A DNA stretch of 64,000 nt from Maricaulis sp017643475 (GCF_047123815.1 NZ_CP138920.1:372001-436000), one strand, 5' to 3'. Numbered from the stretch's first letter, positions 32,943 through 47,176 are shown. Notes: a model not told the origin generated them from the letters alone. Numbers and translations are program-made.

Positions 32943-35018
32943 TTATGCGGACTTCTCGATGATTTCCTGTTCAACCGCTTTCGGCACAGCCTCATAGTGG
33001 TCGAACTGCATGGTGAACTGGGCGCGACCCTGAGTGGCCGAGCGCAGGTTGTTCACGTAGCCAAACATGTTGGCGAGCGGGACCATTGCGTTAACAACCG
33101 TAGCGTTGCCACGCATCTCCTGGCCCGCGATCTGGCCGCGGCGGGAGTTCAGGTCACCGATAACACCACCGGTGTACTCGTCCGGCGTCACGACCTCGAC
33201 CTTCATGATCGGCTCGAGAAGCTTCGGAGCACATTCGTGCTTTGCTTCGCGGAACGCTGCACGGGCAGCGATCTCGAAAGCGAGCACGGAGGAGTCAACA
33301 TCGTGGTAGGCACCGTCAACGAGCGTCGCCTTGACGTCGATGACCGGGAAGCCTGCGAGCAGACCGTTGTCCATGACAGACTTGAGGCCCTTCTCGACAC
33401 CCGGGATGTATTCTTTCGGCACGTTACCGCCGACGATCTTGGATTCGAACTCGAAACCGGCACCGGCTTCATTCGGCTCGAACTCGATCTTGACGCGCGC
33501 GAACTGACCGGAACCACCGGACTGTTTCTTGTGCGTGTAATCGACAAGACCAGCCTGGCTGAGGCTCTCGCGGTAGGCCACCTGCGGCGCACCAATGTTC
33601 GCTTCAACGTTGAATTCACGCTTCATGCGATCAACCAGGATGTCGAGGTGAAGCTCGCCCATTCCTGCGATGATCGTCTGACCGGACTCTTCGTCAGACT
33701 TCGTGCGGAAGGACGGGTCCTCGGCAGCCAGACGCTGCAGGGCGATACCCAGCTTCTCCTGGTCGGCTTTCGACTTCGGCTCGATGGCCAGTTCGATAAC
33801 CGGATCCGGGAATTCCATGCGCTCGAGGATAACCGGCTTGAGGGAGTCAGACAGGGTGTCACCCGTCGTGGTGTCCTTCAGGCCTGCAATCGCGACGATG
33901 TCGCCGGCATAACATTCCTTGATGTCTTCACGGGAGTTGGAGTGCATCAGCAGCATACGACCGATACGCTCTTTTTTGTCCTTGACCGTGTTGAGCAGGG
34001 ACGTACCCGTTTCCAGGTGACCGGAATACATGCGCGCGAACGTCAGGGAACCGACAAACGGGTCGTTCATGATCTTGAACGCCAGCAGAGAGGTCGGCTC
34101 GTCATCGGAAGCCGGACGCGTGGTCTCTTCTTCCGTCTTGACGTCGATGCCCTTGATGGCCGGAATCTCGACCGGGCTCGGCAGGAAGTCGACAACTGCG
34201 TCGAGCAGCGGCTGGACACCCTTGTTCTTGAACGCCGTACCACACAGGATCGGAACGAAGGACAGGTTGATCGTACCCTGGCGGATGAGAGCCTTCAGCT
34301 TGTCTTCGGACGGCTCTTCCCCCTCCAGATAAGCTTCCATGGCCGCTTCGTCCTGCTCAACAGCGGTCTCGACCAGCTGTTCGCGGTACTCAGCAGCCTT
34401 GTCGGCAAGCTCAGCGCGGATTTCGCGCTCTTCCCAGGTCGCACCCAGGTTTTCGCCTTGCCAGACAAGCTCTTTCATCTTGATCAGGTCGATCAGACCT
34501 TCAAACTCGGACTCGGAACCGATGGGCAGCTGGACCGGAAGCGGGGTGGAACCCAGGCGATCCGTGACCATGCCGACGCAGTTGTAGAAGTCAGCGCCGA
34601 GCTTATCCATCTTGTTGACGAAGATCATGCGCGGAACTTCGTACTTGTCCGCCTGACGCCAGACCGTCTCGGTCTGCGGCTCTACACCGGCATTGGCGTC
34701 GAGACAGCAAACAGCACCGTCGAGGACACGCAGGGAGCGCTCAACCTCAATGGTGAAGTCCACGTGGCCCGGGGTGTCGATGATGTTCAGACGCTTGCCG
34801 TTCCAGAAACAGGTCGTTGCAGCAGAGGTAATCGTGATGCCACGCTCCTGCTCCTGCTCCATCCAGTCCATGGTGGCTGCACCATCGTGCACTTCACCGA
34901 TCTTGTGGGACTTACCGGTGTAGTAGAGGATCCGTTCGGTGGTCGTCGTCTTGCCAGCATCGATGTGCGCCATGATGCCGAAGTTACGATAATCCTCAAT
35001 CTTATATTCGCGGGCCAT
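32943..35018 (-). CDS. fusA: Elongation factor G
   Basis: EF-G is the translocation GTPase. The 691-aa product has AHIDAGKTTTTERILYYTG, DTPGHVDFTIEVERSLRVLD and NKMDKLGADFYN, followed by the usual domains II-V. It lies between rpsG (30 bp) and tuf (51 bp). Confidence 0.98.
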   Translation of the reverse strand: MAREYKIEDYRNFGIMAHIDAGKTTTTERILYYTGKSHKIGEVHDGAATMDWMEQEQERGITITSAATTCFWNGKRLNIIDTPGHVDFTIEVERSLRVLDGAVCCLDANAGVEPQTETVWRQADKYEVPRMIFVNKMDKLGADFYNCVGMVTDRLGSTPLPVQLPIGSESEFEGLIDLIKMKELVWQGENLGATWEEREIRAELADKAAEYREQLVETAVEQDEAAMEAYLEGEEPSEDKLKALIRQGTINLSFVPILCGTAFKNKGVQPLLDAVVDFLPSPVEIPAIKGIDVKTEEETTRPASDDEPTSLLAFKIMNDPFVGSLTFARMYSGHLETGTSLLNTVKDKKERIGRMLLMHSNSREDIKECYAGDIVAIAGLKDTTTGDTLSDSLKPVILERMEFPDPVIELAIEPKSKADQEKLGIALQRLAAEDPSFRTKSDEESGQTIIAGMGELHLDILVDRMKREFNVEANIGAPQVAYRESLSQAGLVDYTHKKQSGGSGQFARVKIEFEPNEAGAGFEFESKIVGGNVPKEYIPGVEKGLKSVMDNGLLAGFPVIDVKATLVDGAYHDVDSSVLAFEIAARAAFREAKHECAPKLLEPIMKVEVVTPDEYTGGVIGDLNSRRGQIAGQEMRGNATVVNAMVPLANMFGYVNNLRSATQGRAQFTMQFDHYEAVPKAVEQEIIEKSA

Positions 35019-35048
35019 TGTCAGGGTCCTTGATACGAGCTTGGTCGT

Positions 35049-35519
35049 TTACCAGCGATAGTGAGCAAAGGCGCGGTTCGCCTCTGCCATACGGTGCGTG
35101 TCTTCGCGCTTCTTGACGGCCGTGCCACGGTTGGCAGCAGCATCCATCAATTCGCCAGCGAGACGCTCACGCATCGTGTTCTCATTGCGACCACGGGCAG
35201 CAGCCGTGAGCCAGCGAATGGCCAGGGCTTTCTTGCGGTCTTGGCGCACCTCAACCGGAACCTGGTAGGTCGCACCACCAACACGGCGGGAGCGAACCTC
35301 GACTTCCGGAGAAACATTGCCGAGGGCATCATGGAAAACGCTGACAGGCTCGCGCTTGAGCTTGCCTTCAACGATGTCCAGCGCACCGTAGACGATACGC
35401 TCTGCAACGGACTTCTTACCGTCCAGCATGATGTAGTTCATGAATTTCGTGAGATCGCGGTCACCGAACTTCGGGTCCGGGTGGATCTCACGTTTCTCTG
35501 CGCGATGGCGACGTGACAT
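35049..35519 (-). CDS. rpsG: 30S ribosomal protein S7
   Basis: S7 starts assembly of the 30S head and contacts the E-site tRNA. The 156-aa product begins MSRRHRAEKREIHPDPKFGD and contains GGATYQVPVEVRQDRKKALA. Confidence 0.98.
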   Translation of the reverse strand: MSRRHRAEKREIHPDPKFGDRDLTKFMNYIMLDGKKSVAERIVYGALDIVEGKLKREPVSVFHDALGNVSPEVEVRSRRVGGATYQVPVEVRQDRKKALAIRWLTAAARGRNENTMRERLAGELMDAAANRGTAVKKREDTHRMAEANRAFAHYRW

Positions 35520-35530
35520 TTCCGTCTCCC

Positions 35531-35902
35531 TTACTTCGGACGCTTGGCGCCGTACTTCGAACGACGCTGCTTACGATCTTTGACACCCTGGGTGTCGAGC
35601 ACGCCACGAAGGATGTGATAGCGAACACCCGGAAGGTCCTTCACACGACCGCCGCGGATCAACACGACAGAGTGTTCCTGAAGGTTGTGCCCCTCACCCG
35701 GGATGTAGCTAACGACTTCGTGGCCGTTGGTCAGGCGTACTTTCGCGACCTTCCGGAGAGCCGAGTTCGGCTTTTTCGGCGTCGTCGTGTATACGCGCGT
35801 GCAAACACCGCGGCGCTGCGGGCAGGCCTCAAGGGCCGGCACTTTGTTGCGCTTCGGCTTGTCTTTTCGCGGCTTGCGAATGAGCTGGTTGATTGTCGGC
35901 AT
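35531..35902 (-). CDS. rpsL: 30S ribosomal protein S12
   Basis: S12 is the decoding-centre protein. The 123-aa product has the KKPNSALRK region and RVKDLPGVRYH, both with the streptomycin-sensitive-type lysines at the usual positions. It is the first gene of the str operon, with the promoter about 180 bp upstream. Confidence 0.98.
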   Translation of the reverse strand: MPTINQLIRKPRKDKPKRNKVPALEACPQRRGVCTRVYTTTPKKPNSALRKVAKVRLTNGHEVVSYIPGEGHNLQEHSVVLIRGGRVKDLPGVRYHILRGVLDTQGVKDRKQRRSKYGAKRPK

Positions 35903-36083
35903 CCCGCTCTAATCCGTTTCTATCTCAATAGCGACACCCATCAGCGCGGCAAGGCACTGCTGGGTGCAAGTAACGGCCCCGCCGTTCGAGCGTAATGCCC
36001 GCGCGTCGGAACCAAGGGTTTTTCCGTTACGGTGAGCGTCGTTTAATCCAATGGATTACGGCCCGCCCTTAAAACGAGCGCGG

Positions 36084-36112
36084 AAACTACGCACGCGACT
36101 CGCATCCGTCAA
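36084..36112 (-). promoter_or_regulatory. str operon promoter
   Basis: TTGACG (36107-36112) and TAGTTT (36084-36089) on the minus strand are spaced by 17 nt, a strong match to an alphaproteobacterial housekeeping promoter. This leaves a leader of about 170 nt before rpsL. It lies downstream of the rpoC terminator and is the natural start of the ribosomal cluster transcript. Confidence 0.65.
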
Positions 36113-36163
36113 GCACCGCTACAGACTTTTTCTCCAGCCCCTATGGTTAAGCGGTGCACACAC

Positions 36164-36194
36164 AAAAAAAGGCCGCCAGATAACTGGCGGCCTT
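36164..36194 (-). terminator. Terminator after rpoC
   Basis: A perfect-stem hairpin GGCCGCCAG...CTGGCGGCC with a 4-nt loop is followed by seven T on the minus strand (A-run 36164-36170). It begins 26 bp after the rpoC stop and separates the rpo block from the str operon. Confidence 0.95.
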
Positions 36195-36220
36195 TCCTTG
36201 TCTATCAGGCGATTAACGCC

Positions 36221-39200
36221 TTATTCCGGGCTCGCTTCAGAGGCTGCTTCAGCAGCGGCAGCTTCTGCGATTTCCGCCGGAAGCCCCTCTTCCTCGATCG
36301 CCTGCTCGCGCTCTGCGAGCATTACGTCGTCACGATCATCTGCAAGTTTCTGGTACTGACGCATCATGGCACCCGTACCGGCAGGAATCAGTCGTCCGAC
36401 GATGACGTTCTCTTTCAGGCCTTCCAGCGTGTCTTCCTTACCCTGGACAGAGGCCTCGGTAAGAACGCGCGTGGTTTCCTGGAAGGACGCCGCGGAGATG
36501 AAGGAACGCGTCTGCAGCGAAGCCTTGGTGATACCCAGCAGAACCGGGTCGCCAGCGGCCATACGCTTGCCTTCGGCTTCCAGACGCTCATTGGCTTCGA
36601 TGTACTCGATCTTGTCGACCTGCTCACCGGCAAGGAAGGTACTCTCGCCCGGATCACGGATTTCGACCTTCTGCAACATCTGACGAACAATCGTCTCGAT
36701 GTGCTTGTCGTTGATCGGAACACCCTGCAGTCGGTAAACTTCCTGGATCTCGTCGATCAGGTAATTCGCCAGTGCCGGAACGCCCAGGATCGCCAGGATG
36801 TCGTGCGGCGCCGGGTGACCGTCAAGCAGGTATTCGCCCTTCTGGATGATGTCGTTTTCCTGAACCGTCAGGTGCTTGCCCTTCGGAACCAGGTATTCGA
36901 CACGACCCTCTTCCGGATTCTCCTCCGGAACGATGGCGATGCGACGCTTGTTCTTGTAGTCGCGACCAAACTCGACACGGCCGGTGATCTCGGCGATCAC
37001 AGCGTGGTCCTTCGGACGGCGGGCTTCGAACAGTTCGGCAACACGCGGCAGACCACCGGTGATGTCACGCGTCTTGGCACCTTCCGTCGGGATACGTGCA
37101 ATCACGTCACCCGGGCGGATCTCGTCGCCATCGCTGACGGAAAGAATGGCGCCAACGGCCAGCATATAGCTCGCGGTAGAACCGGACGACAGCGTGATCA
37201 GCTCACCATTCTCGTCCTGGATAACCAGGGCCGGCTGAATGGAGGACGACTTGGTGCCGGAACGCCAGTCGATGATCACCTTGGAGGCGATACCGGTGGC
37301 TTCGTCCGTTTCCTCTTTCACGGAAACGCCGTCGGTGATGTCGACAAAGCGAACCTTGCCGCCAACTTCCGAAACGATCGGAGCGGTATACGGGTCCCAC
37401 TCGGCGAGGCGCTGACCGCGCTCTGCCTTGTCGCCCTCTTTCACGCGCAGCTTGGTACCATAACCCAGCTTGTGCGCTTCACGCTCCTTGCCCTCGCCGT
37501 CAACGACACAGACCTGCATGTTACGGCTCATGACGATCAGATCGCCATCAGCATTGGTCACGGTCGACGGGTTGGTGAAGGCGATCTTACCCTCATTGGT
37601 GGCTTCCACGAAGGATTGCTCGGAGACCTGCGCCGTACCACCGATGTGGAAGGTACGCATGGTCAGCTGGGTGCCCGGCTCACCAATGGACTGCGCTGCG
37701 ATGACACCGACGGCCTCACCGATATTGACGCGCGTACCACGCGCCAGATCACGACCGTAACAGGTCGCACAGACACCGACGCGGGTTTCACAGGTCAGCG
37801 GCGAACGCGCGCGGACGCTGATCACGCCAGCCGCTTCGATTTCCGCAGCCAGGTCCTCGTCGACATAGGAGTCGGCACCACAAATGGTCTCGCCCGTCGC
37901 CGGGTTCTTGACCTCTTCTGCGGTGGTCCGGCCCAGCAGGCGCTGTTCCAGAGAGACGATGACTTCACCACCATCCACAACGGCATCGATCTCGATGGAC
38001 TCGGACGTGCCGCAATCCTCTTCGGTGATGATGCAGTCCTGGGCCACGTCGACGAGACGACGTGTCAGGTAACCGGAGTTCGCGGTCTTCAGGGCGGTAT
38101 CCGCCAGACCCTTACGCGCACCGTGGGTGGAGTTGAAGTATTCGAGGACGGTCAGGCCTTCCTTGAAGTTCGAGACAATCGGCGTCTCGATGATCTCGCC
38201 AGACGGCTTGGCCATCAGGCCACGCATACCTGCCAGCTGCTTCATCTGGTTCTTGGAACCACGAGCGCCGGAGTGAGCCATCATGTAGACCGAGTTGACC
38301 TCGGAGATACGGCCGTCTTCACCGACCGTCGTCTTCGCGATCTCGTCCATCATGGCGTCAGCGACATTGTCCGTACACTTCGCCCAGGCGTCGACCACCT
38401 TGTTGTACTTCTCACCCTTGGTGATCAGACCATCAACATATTGTTGCTCGTATTCGGAAACGAGCTGGCGGGTTTCACCCACCAGGTCCGCCTTGGCGTC
38501 CGGAATGAGCATGTCATCCTTGCCGAAGGAAATGCCGGCCTTGGCAGCTTCCTTGAAGCCCAGACCCATGATCTGGTCACAGAAGATGACCGTCGCCTTC
38601 TGGCCGCAGTGACGATAGACATTGTCGATCAGCGCACCGATCGCCTTCTTCGTCAGAAGCTCACCAACCATTTCCGGCTGGATCTTCTCGTGACGCGGCA
38701 GGAGATCGATGATCATCTTGCGACCCGGTGTCGTCTCGATGACCTTGGTGACCTGGTTGCCTTCGGAATCGATGCCTTCCCAGCGAGCCTTGATCTTGGC
38801 GTGCAGGGTCACAGCGTCGGTTTCCAGGGCGGCTTCCATTTCCGCACGGCTGCCAAAGGCCATGCCCTCGCCCGGCTCGTTCTCTTTCTCGATGGAAAGA
38901 TAGTAGAGGCCCAGAACGATATCCTGGGACGGGACGATGATCGGCTTGCCGTTGGCCGGGGACAGGATGTTGTTCGTCGACATCATCAGCGTCCGCGCTT
39001 CCAGCTGGGCTTCCAGCGAGAGCGGGACGTGAACAGCCATCTGGTCACCGTCAAAGTCAGCGTTGAACGCTGCACAGACGAGCGGGTGAAGCTGGATGGC
39101 CTTGCCTTCGATCAGTTTCGGCTCGAATGCCTGGATGCCAAGACGGTGCAGTGTCGGCGCACGGTTCAGCATGACCGGGTGTTCGCGGATGACCTCGTCG

Positions 39201-40441
39201 AGCACATCCCAGACTTCCGGACGCTCTTTCTCGACCAGTTTCTTGGACTGTTTGACGGTGCCGGACAGGCCCTTTGCGTCAAGGCGAGCATAAATGAACG
39301 GCTTGAACAGCTCGAGCGCCATCTTCTTCGGCAGGCCGCACTCGTGCAGCTTGAGATCCGGACCAACCACGATGACCGAACGGCCGGAATAGTCGACGCG
39401 CTTGCCGAGCAGGTTCTGACGGAAACGACCCTGCTTGCCCTTGAGCATGTCGGAGAGCGACTTCAGCGGGCGCTTGTTGGCACCGGTGATGACGCGGCCG
39501 CGACGGCCATTGTCGAACAGGGCGTCGACGGATTCCTGGAGCATCCGCTTCTCGTTGCGGATGATGATATCCGGCGCGCGCAGCTCGATGAGGCGCTTGA
39601 GGCGGTTGTTACGGTTGATCACACGACGATAGAGATCATTGAGGTCAGACGTCGCGAAACGGCCGCCATCCAGCGGAACCAGCGGGCGCAGTTCCGGCGG
39701 AATGACCGGGATGACCGTCAGGATCATCCATTCCGGCTTGTTGCCGGAAGAGATGAAGTTCTCGAGCAGCTTGAGACGCTTGGCGTACTTCTTCAGCTTC
39801 AGCTCGGAACCGGTTTCCTTCATGTCTTCACGGATCTTGGCGCACTCGGCTTCCATATCCATGTTGATCAGGATTTCGCGGACAGCTTCAGCACCAATGC
39901 CGGCGGTGAAGGCGTCTTCGCCATACTCGTCCTGCGCGTCCATGTATTCTTCTTCGGAAAGAAGCTGGAACGGCTGCAGCGGGGTCAGGCCCGGCTCGAT
40001 GACAACATAGTTCTCGAAGTAGAGAACACGTTCGACGTCCTTGAGCGCCATGTCGAGGATCATGGCGATCCGAGAAGGCAGGGATTTCAGGAACCAGATG
40101 TGAGCAACCGGAGCGGCCAGCTCGATGTGGCCCATGCGCTCGCGACGAACGCGCGCGAGGGTCACTTCAACGCCGCACTTCTCGCAGACGATGCCCTTGT
40201 ACTTGATACGCTTGTACTTACCGCACAGACATTCGTAGTCCTTCACAGGACCGAAGATGCGGGCACAGAACAGACCATCACGTTCCGGCTTGAACGTCCG
40301 GTAGTTGATGGTTTCCGGCTTCTTCACTTCACCGAAGGACCAGGAGAGGATTTTCTCCGGGCTGGCGAGTGCGATGCGGATCCGGTCGAAAGACGGGCCT
40401 TCGGCAGCCGGATTAAAGATGTTCATGACGTCGTTGTTCAT
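36221..40441 (-). CDS. rpoC: RNA polymerase beta' subunit
   Basis: This 1406-aa subunit holds the catalytic Mg2+ in the NADFDGDQMAVH motif. The N-terminal zinc ligands are in CLCGKYKR...CEKCG, and a second zinc cluster of Cys residues is present in the C-terminal half (CGTSE ... CETRVGVCATCYG). The protein ends in a short acidic/alanine tail. It lies 58 bp after rpoB and is followed by a strong terminator. Confidence 0.98.
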   Translation of the reverse strand: MNNDVMNIFNPAAEGPSFDRIRIALASPEKILSWSFGEVKKPETINYRTFKPERDGLFCARIFGPVKDYECLCGKYKRIKYKGIVCEKCGVEVTLARVRRERMGHIELAAPVAHIWFLKSLPSRIAMILDMALKDVERVLYFENYVVIEPGLTPLQPFQLLSEEEYMDAQDEYGEDAFTAGIGAEAVREILINMDMEAECAKIREDMKETGSELKLKKYAKRLKLLENFISSGNKPEWMILTVIPVIPPELRPLVPLDGGRFATSDLNDLYRRVINRNNRLKRLIELRAPDIIIRNEKRMLQESVDALFDNGRRGRVITGANKRPLKSLSDMLKGKQGRFRQNLLGKRVDYSGRSVIVVGPDLKLHECGLPKKMALELFKPFIYARLDAKGLSGTVKQSKKLVEKERPEVWDVLDEVIREHPVMLNRAPTLHRLGIQAFEPKLIEGKAIQLHPLVCAAFNADFDGDQMAVHVPLSLEAQLEARTLMMSTNNILSPANGKPIIVPSQDIVLGLYYLSIEKENEPGEGMAFGSRAEMEAALETDAVTLHAKIKARWEGIDSEGNQVTKVIETTPGRKMIIDLLPRHEKIQPEMVGELLTKKAIGALIDNVYRHCGQKATVIFCDQIMGLGFKEAAKAGISFGKDDMLIPDAKADLVGETRQLVSEYEQQYVDGLITKGEKYNKVVDAWAKCTDNVADAMMDEIAKTTVGEDGRISEVNSVYMMAHSGARGSKNQMKQLAGMRGLMAKPSGEIIETPIVSNFKEGLTVLEYFNSTHGARKGLADTALKTANSGYLTRRLVDVAQDCIITEEDCGTSESIEIDAVVDGGEVIVSLEQRLLGRTTAEEVKNPATGETICGADSYVDEDLAAEIEAAGVISVRARSPLTCETRVGVCATCYGRDLARGTRVNIGEAVGVIAAQSIGEPGTQLTMRTFHIGGTAQVSEQSFVEATNEGKIAFTNPSTVTNADGDLIVMSRNMQVCVVDGEGKEREAHKLGYGTKLRVKEGDKAERGQRLAEWDPYTAPIVSEVGGKVRFVDITDGVSVKEETDEATGIASKVIIDWRSGTKSSSIQPALVIQDENGELITLSSGSTASYMLAVGAILSVSDGDEIRPGDVIARIPTEGAKTRDITGGLPRVAELFEARRPKDHAVIAEITGRVEFGRDYKNKRRIAIVPEENPEEGRVEYLVPKGKHLTVQENDIIQKGEYLLDGHPAPHDILAILGVPALANYLIDEIQEVYRLQGVPINDKHIETIVRQMLQKVEIRDPGESTFLAGEQVDKIEYIEANERLEAEGKRMAAGDPVLLGITKASLQTRSFISAASFQETTRVLTEASVQGKEDTLEGLKENVIVGRLIPAGTGAMMRQYQKLADDRDDVMLAEREQAIEEEGLPAEIAEAAAAEAASEASPE

Positions 40442-40499
40442 GTCATCACTCCCATAAGGGGTTTGCGGGACGGCGAACCGCCCCGCGAAATTGATTGCC

Positions 40500-44582
<4,083 letters not shown>

Positions 44583-44785
44583 GTCGGCTCCCTTCGCAGA
44601 TAGCACTGCATAGATGCGGAGAGGATGCTCCGCGCCCCTCGCCCCTAGATCCAGACGGACGCCTGGACCGGTTAAACGAAACGCCCCGGGACGGGTTGGC
44701 ATTTCGCAGTCATTCCAAGACGGGCTAACGGACGCGCAGGAAACCCCACGCGCCCGCAGCACATCTCAATCACGCCGTAGCGCGA

Positions 44786-45160
44786 TTACTTAAGCTCGAC
44801 AGAAGCACCTGCAGCTTCGAGCTTAGCTTTGATCTCTTCAGCCTCAGCCTTGGCTGCGCCTTCTTTGACGGCCTTCGGAGCGCCTTCAACCATTTCCTTG
44901 GCTTCTTTCAGGCCAAGACCGGTGATTGCGCGGACTTCCTTAATCACGTTGATTTTCTTGTCGCCAGCAGCGGTCAGAACAACGTCAAATTCGTCCTTCT
45001 CAGCAGCAGCTTCGCCACCGCCGTCGCCGGCCGGGCCAGCAGCAACTGCAACAGCAGCAGCGGCCTTGATGCCTTTTTCTTCGAGAAGGTCGTTGAGTTC
45101 CTTGGCTTCCATGATGGTGAGGGCCAGGAGTTCGTCACAGAGTTTAGCTACATCAGCCAT
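44786..45160 (-). CDS. rplL: 50S ribosomal protein L7/L12
   Basis: This is the stalk protein that recruits translation GTPases. The 124-aa product has the N-terminal dimerisation part, an Ala/Gly-rich hinge (AAAAVAVAAGPAGDGGGEAA) and the conserved C-terminal domain INVIKEVRAITGLGLKEAKE. It lies after rplJ with a 53-bp gap. Confidence 0.98.
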   Translation of the reverse strand: MADVAKLCDELLALTIMEAKELNDLLEEKGIKAAAAVAVAAGPAGDGGGEAAAEKDEFDVVLTAAGDKKINVIKEVRAITGLGLKEAKEMVEGAPKAVKEGAAKAEAEEIKAKLEAAGASVELK

Positions 45161-45213
45161 TTCTATAGTTCCTTAAAGTCGTAGTCGTGTCAGTTCGATA
45201 GCGGAGAATGACG

Positions 45214-45729
45214 TTAGGCTTCGGCCTTCTCGCCGATGACCTCGATGGCGCCAGCCAGGCCCTGACCCGGAGCAGCGATACGCTGACCGATCTGGGACGC
45301 CTGCCCAAGCAGACGTGCGGCAATGGTACCAATGAGTTCTTCGCGAGACGGCATCTTGGAGAGCGCCACGATACCGTTGGCATCGAAGATTTCCTCTTCC
45401 ATGAAACCACCCAGGATGACGAACTTGTCGTTATCCTTGGCGTAGTCGACAGCTGCCTTCGGCGCTGCAACAAAGTCTTCCGAGTAAGCGATGGCCACCG
45501 GACCCTTGAAAAGGTCAGAGGCGCCCTCACCCGGCTTGCCCTTGAGTGCAATCTTAGCGAGGCGGTTGCGAACAACCTTGAACGTGCCACCGAGCTCACG
45601 GAGCTTGGCGCGCAGTTCCGTCATTTCCGCAACGGTCATGCCCGAATAATGAGCCATGACCACGGATCCGCTCTCGCCAAAGATGCCATTCAGCTCTTCA
45701 ACGGAAGCTTCTTTTTGATTGCGATCCAT
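45214..45729 (-). CDS. rplJ: 50S ribosomal protein L10
   Basis: L10 anchors the L7/L12 stalk and usually represses translation of its own mRNA. The start is at 45729 (MDRNQKEASVEELNGIFGES), with AGGGAG as ribosome site; a longer frame upstream lies in the leader. The 171-aa product has the typical VAIAYSEDFVAAPKAAVDYA segment. Confidence 0.97.
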   Translation of the reverse strand: MDRNQKEASVEELNGIFGESGSVVMAHYSGMTVAEMTELRAKLRELGGTFKVVRNRLAKIALKGKPGEGASDLFKGPVAIAYSEDFVAAPKAAVDYAKDNDKFVILGGFMEEEIFDANGIVALSKMPSREELIGTIAARLLGQASQIGQRIAAPGQGLAGAIEVIGEKAEA

Positions 45730-46026
45730 TTGCGGACTCCCTGCAAGGCTCACCCACCATGGGTGAGCCGGTGAAACACCACACTGATGAAACCTGCAGA
45801 TCTCATCGGTGCGATGGATCCTGTCCCAGGGCTCGAACCAGCACGACCTTGGCAACCAAGGTCACATTGATCTCGCTCTGTCTCACACAGGGCCTTCTGT
45901 GATTAAGACCGGCCAAGCCGGTCCCCTGTGATCTCGGACAGGTTGGTCTGCCAAGACGCAAAACGCGCGCCCAAACAGGCCGACCAGCCCGGCTGGATAT
46001 AGCCAGCCGGGCTGAAACTCAATAGC
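45730..46026 (-). promoter_or_regulatory. rplJ leader with several hairpins (L10 leader)
   Basis: The 297-bp gap between rplA and rplJ holds strong stem-loops on the minus strand: a 12-bp perfect stem (45985-45996 / 46003-46014) just after rplA, an ACCGGC/GCCGGT hairpin near 45910-45924, GACCTTGG/CCAAGGTC near 45848-45866, and GGCTCACCC/GGGTGAGCC at 45747-45769, directly ahead of the rplJ ribosome site. Its position and structure fit the L10-binding autoregulatory leader; the first hairpin could act as an attenuator or processing site. Confidence 0.7.
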
Positions 46027-46725
46027 TTAAGCAGAAATTGCGTCAGCCATGTCAATCTTGACGCCCGGGCCCATCGTGGAGCTGAGCGAAATACGCTTTA
46101 CGTACGCGCCTTTAGCACCCGACGGCTTGGCCTTGACGATCGCGTCAACCAGAGCACGGACATTCTCGGCAATTGCAGCTTCGGTGAAGCTAGCCTTGCC
46201 AATACCGGCGTGAACGATTCCCGCCTTCTCGACGCGGAACTCGACAGCACCGCCCTTGGAATCATTGACCGCCTTGGTCACATCCATGGTCACCGTACCT
46301 ACTTTCGGGTTCGGCATCATGCCGCGCGGGCCAAGCACCTTACCCAGACGGCCGACGATCGGCATCATGTCCGGGGTCGCGATGACCTTGTCGAAATCGA
46401 TATTGCCAGCCTGGACCTGTTCCATCAGATCCTCGGCGCCAACAACGTCCGCGCCGGCAGCCGTGGCTTCCTCAGCCTTCGGGCCACGAGCGAAGACAGC
46501 AACACGAACCGTACGGCCGGTGCCGTTCGGCAGGTTGCACACGCCGCGGACCATTTGGTCAGCGTGGCGCGGGTCAACACCCAGATTCATGGACAGCTCG
46601 ATGGTTTCATCGAACTTGGCCGTGGCATTGGACTTCACCAGGGCAGACGCCTGGTCGATCGTGTAAACAGCGTCGCGATCTACGGTTTCGCGAGCAGCAG
46701 CGGTGCGCTTTCCGAGTTTAGCCAT
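46027..46725 (-). CDS. rplA: 50S ribosomal protein L1
   Basis: L1 forms the mobile stalk at the E site and represses the L11 operon in many bacteria. The 232-aa product shows IELSMNLGVDPRHADQMVRG and GRLGKVLGPRGMMPNPKVGT. It lies 4 bp after rplK. Confidence 0.98.
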   Translation of the reverse strand: MAKLGKRTAAARETVDRDAVYTIDQASALVKSNATAKFDETIELSMNLGVDPRHADQMVRGVCNLPNGTGRTVRVAVFARGPKAEEATAAGADVVGAEDLMEQVQAGNIDFDKVIATPDMMPIVGRLGKVLGPRGMMPNPKVGTVTMDVTKAVNDSKGGAVEFRVEKAGIVHAGIGKASFTEAAIAENVRALVDAIVKAKPSGAKGAYVKRISLSSTMGPGVKIDMADAISA

Positions 46726-46729
46726 GATC

Positions 46730-47158
46730 TTACTCCGTCACTTCCAGACCCATGGAACGAGCGGAACCGGCGATGATTTTGGTCGCCTGGTCGAGATCGT
46801 TCGCATTGAGGTCCTTGAATTTCGCTTCAGCGATCTCGCGGCACTGGGCCGTCGTGACCGAACCGGCAACTGCAGAACCAGGGGTTTGGGAACCCTTCTG
46901 GACCTTGGCAGCCTTCTTCAGATAGAAGCTGGCCGGCGGCGTCGCGATGACGAAGGTAAAGGACTTGTCGTTGAAGACGGTGATGGTCGTCGGGATCGGC
47001 ATCCCTTTTTCCATCTCTTGCGTCTTCGCGTTGAACGCCTTGCAGAATTCCATGATGTTCACACCGCGCTGACCCAGTGCAGGGCCGATCGGCGGGGACG
47101 GGTTGGCAGCGCCAGCAGGCACTTGCAGCTTGATATAGCCGTCAATCTTCTTGGCCAT
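46730..47158 (-). CDS. rplK: 50S ribosomal protein L11
   Basis: L11 is the GTPase-centre protein and the thiostrepton target. The 142-aa product begins MAKKIDGYIKLQVPAGAANP and has PSPPIGPALGQRGVNIMEFC. It lies after nusG with a 98-bp gap that contains a leader hairpin. Confidence 0.98.
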   Translation of the reverse strand: MAKKIDGYIKLQVPAGAANPSPPIGPALGQRGVNIMEFCKAFNAKTQEMEKGMPIPTTITVFNDKSFTFVIATPPASFYLKKAAKVQKGSQTPGSAVAGSVTTAQCREIAEAKFKDLNANDLDQATKIIAGSARSMGLEVTE

Positions 47159-47176
47159 GTTCCCACTCCATTAACA

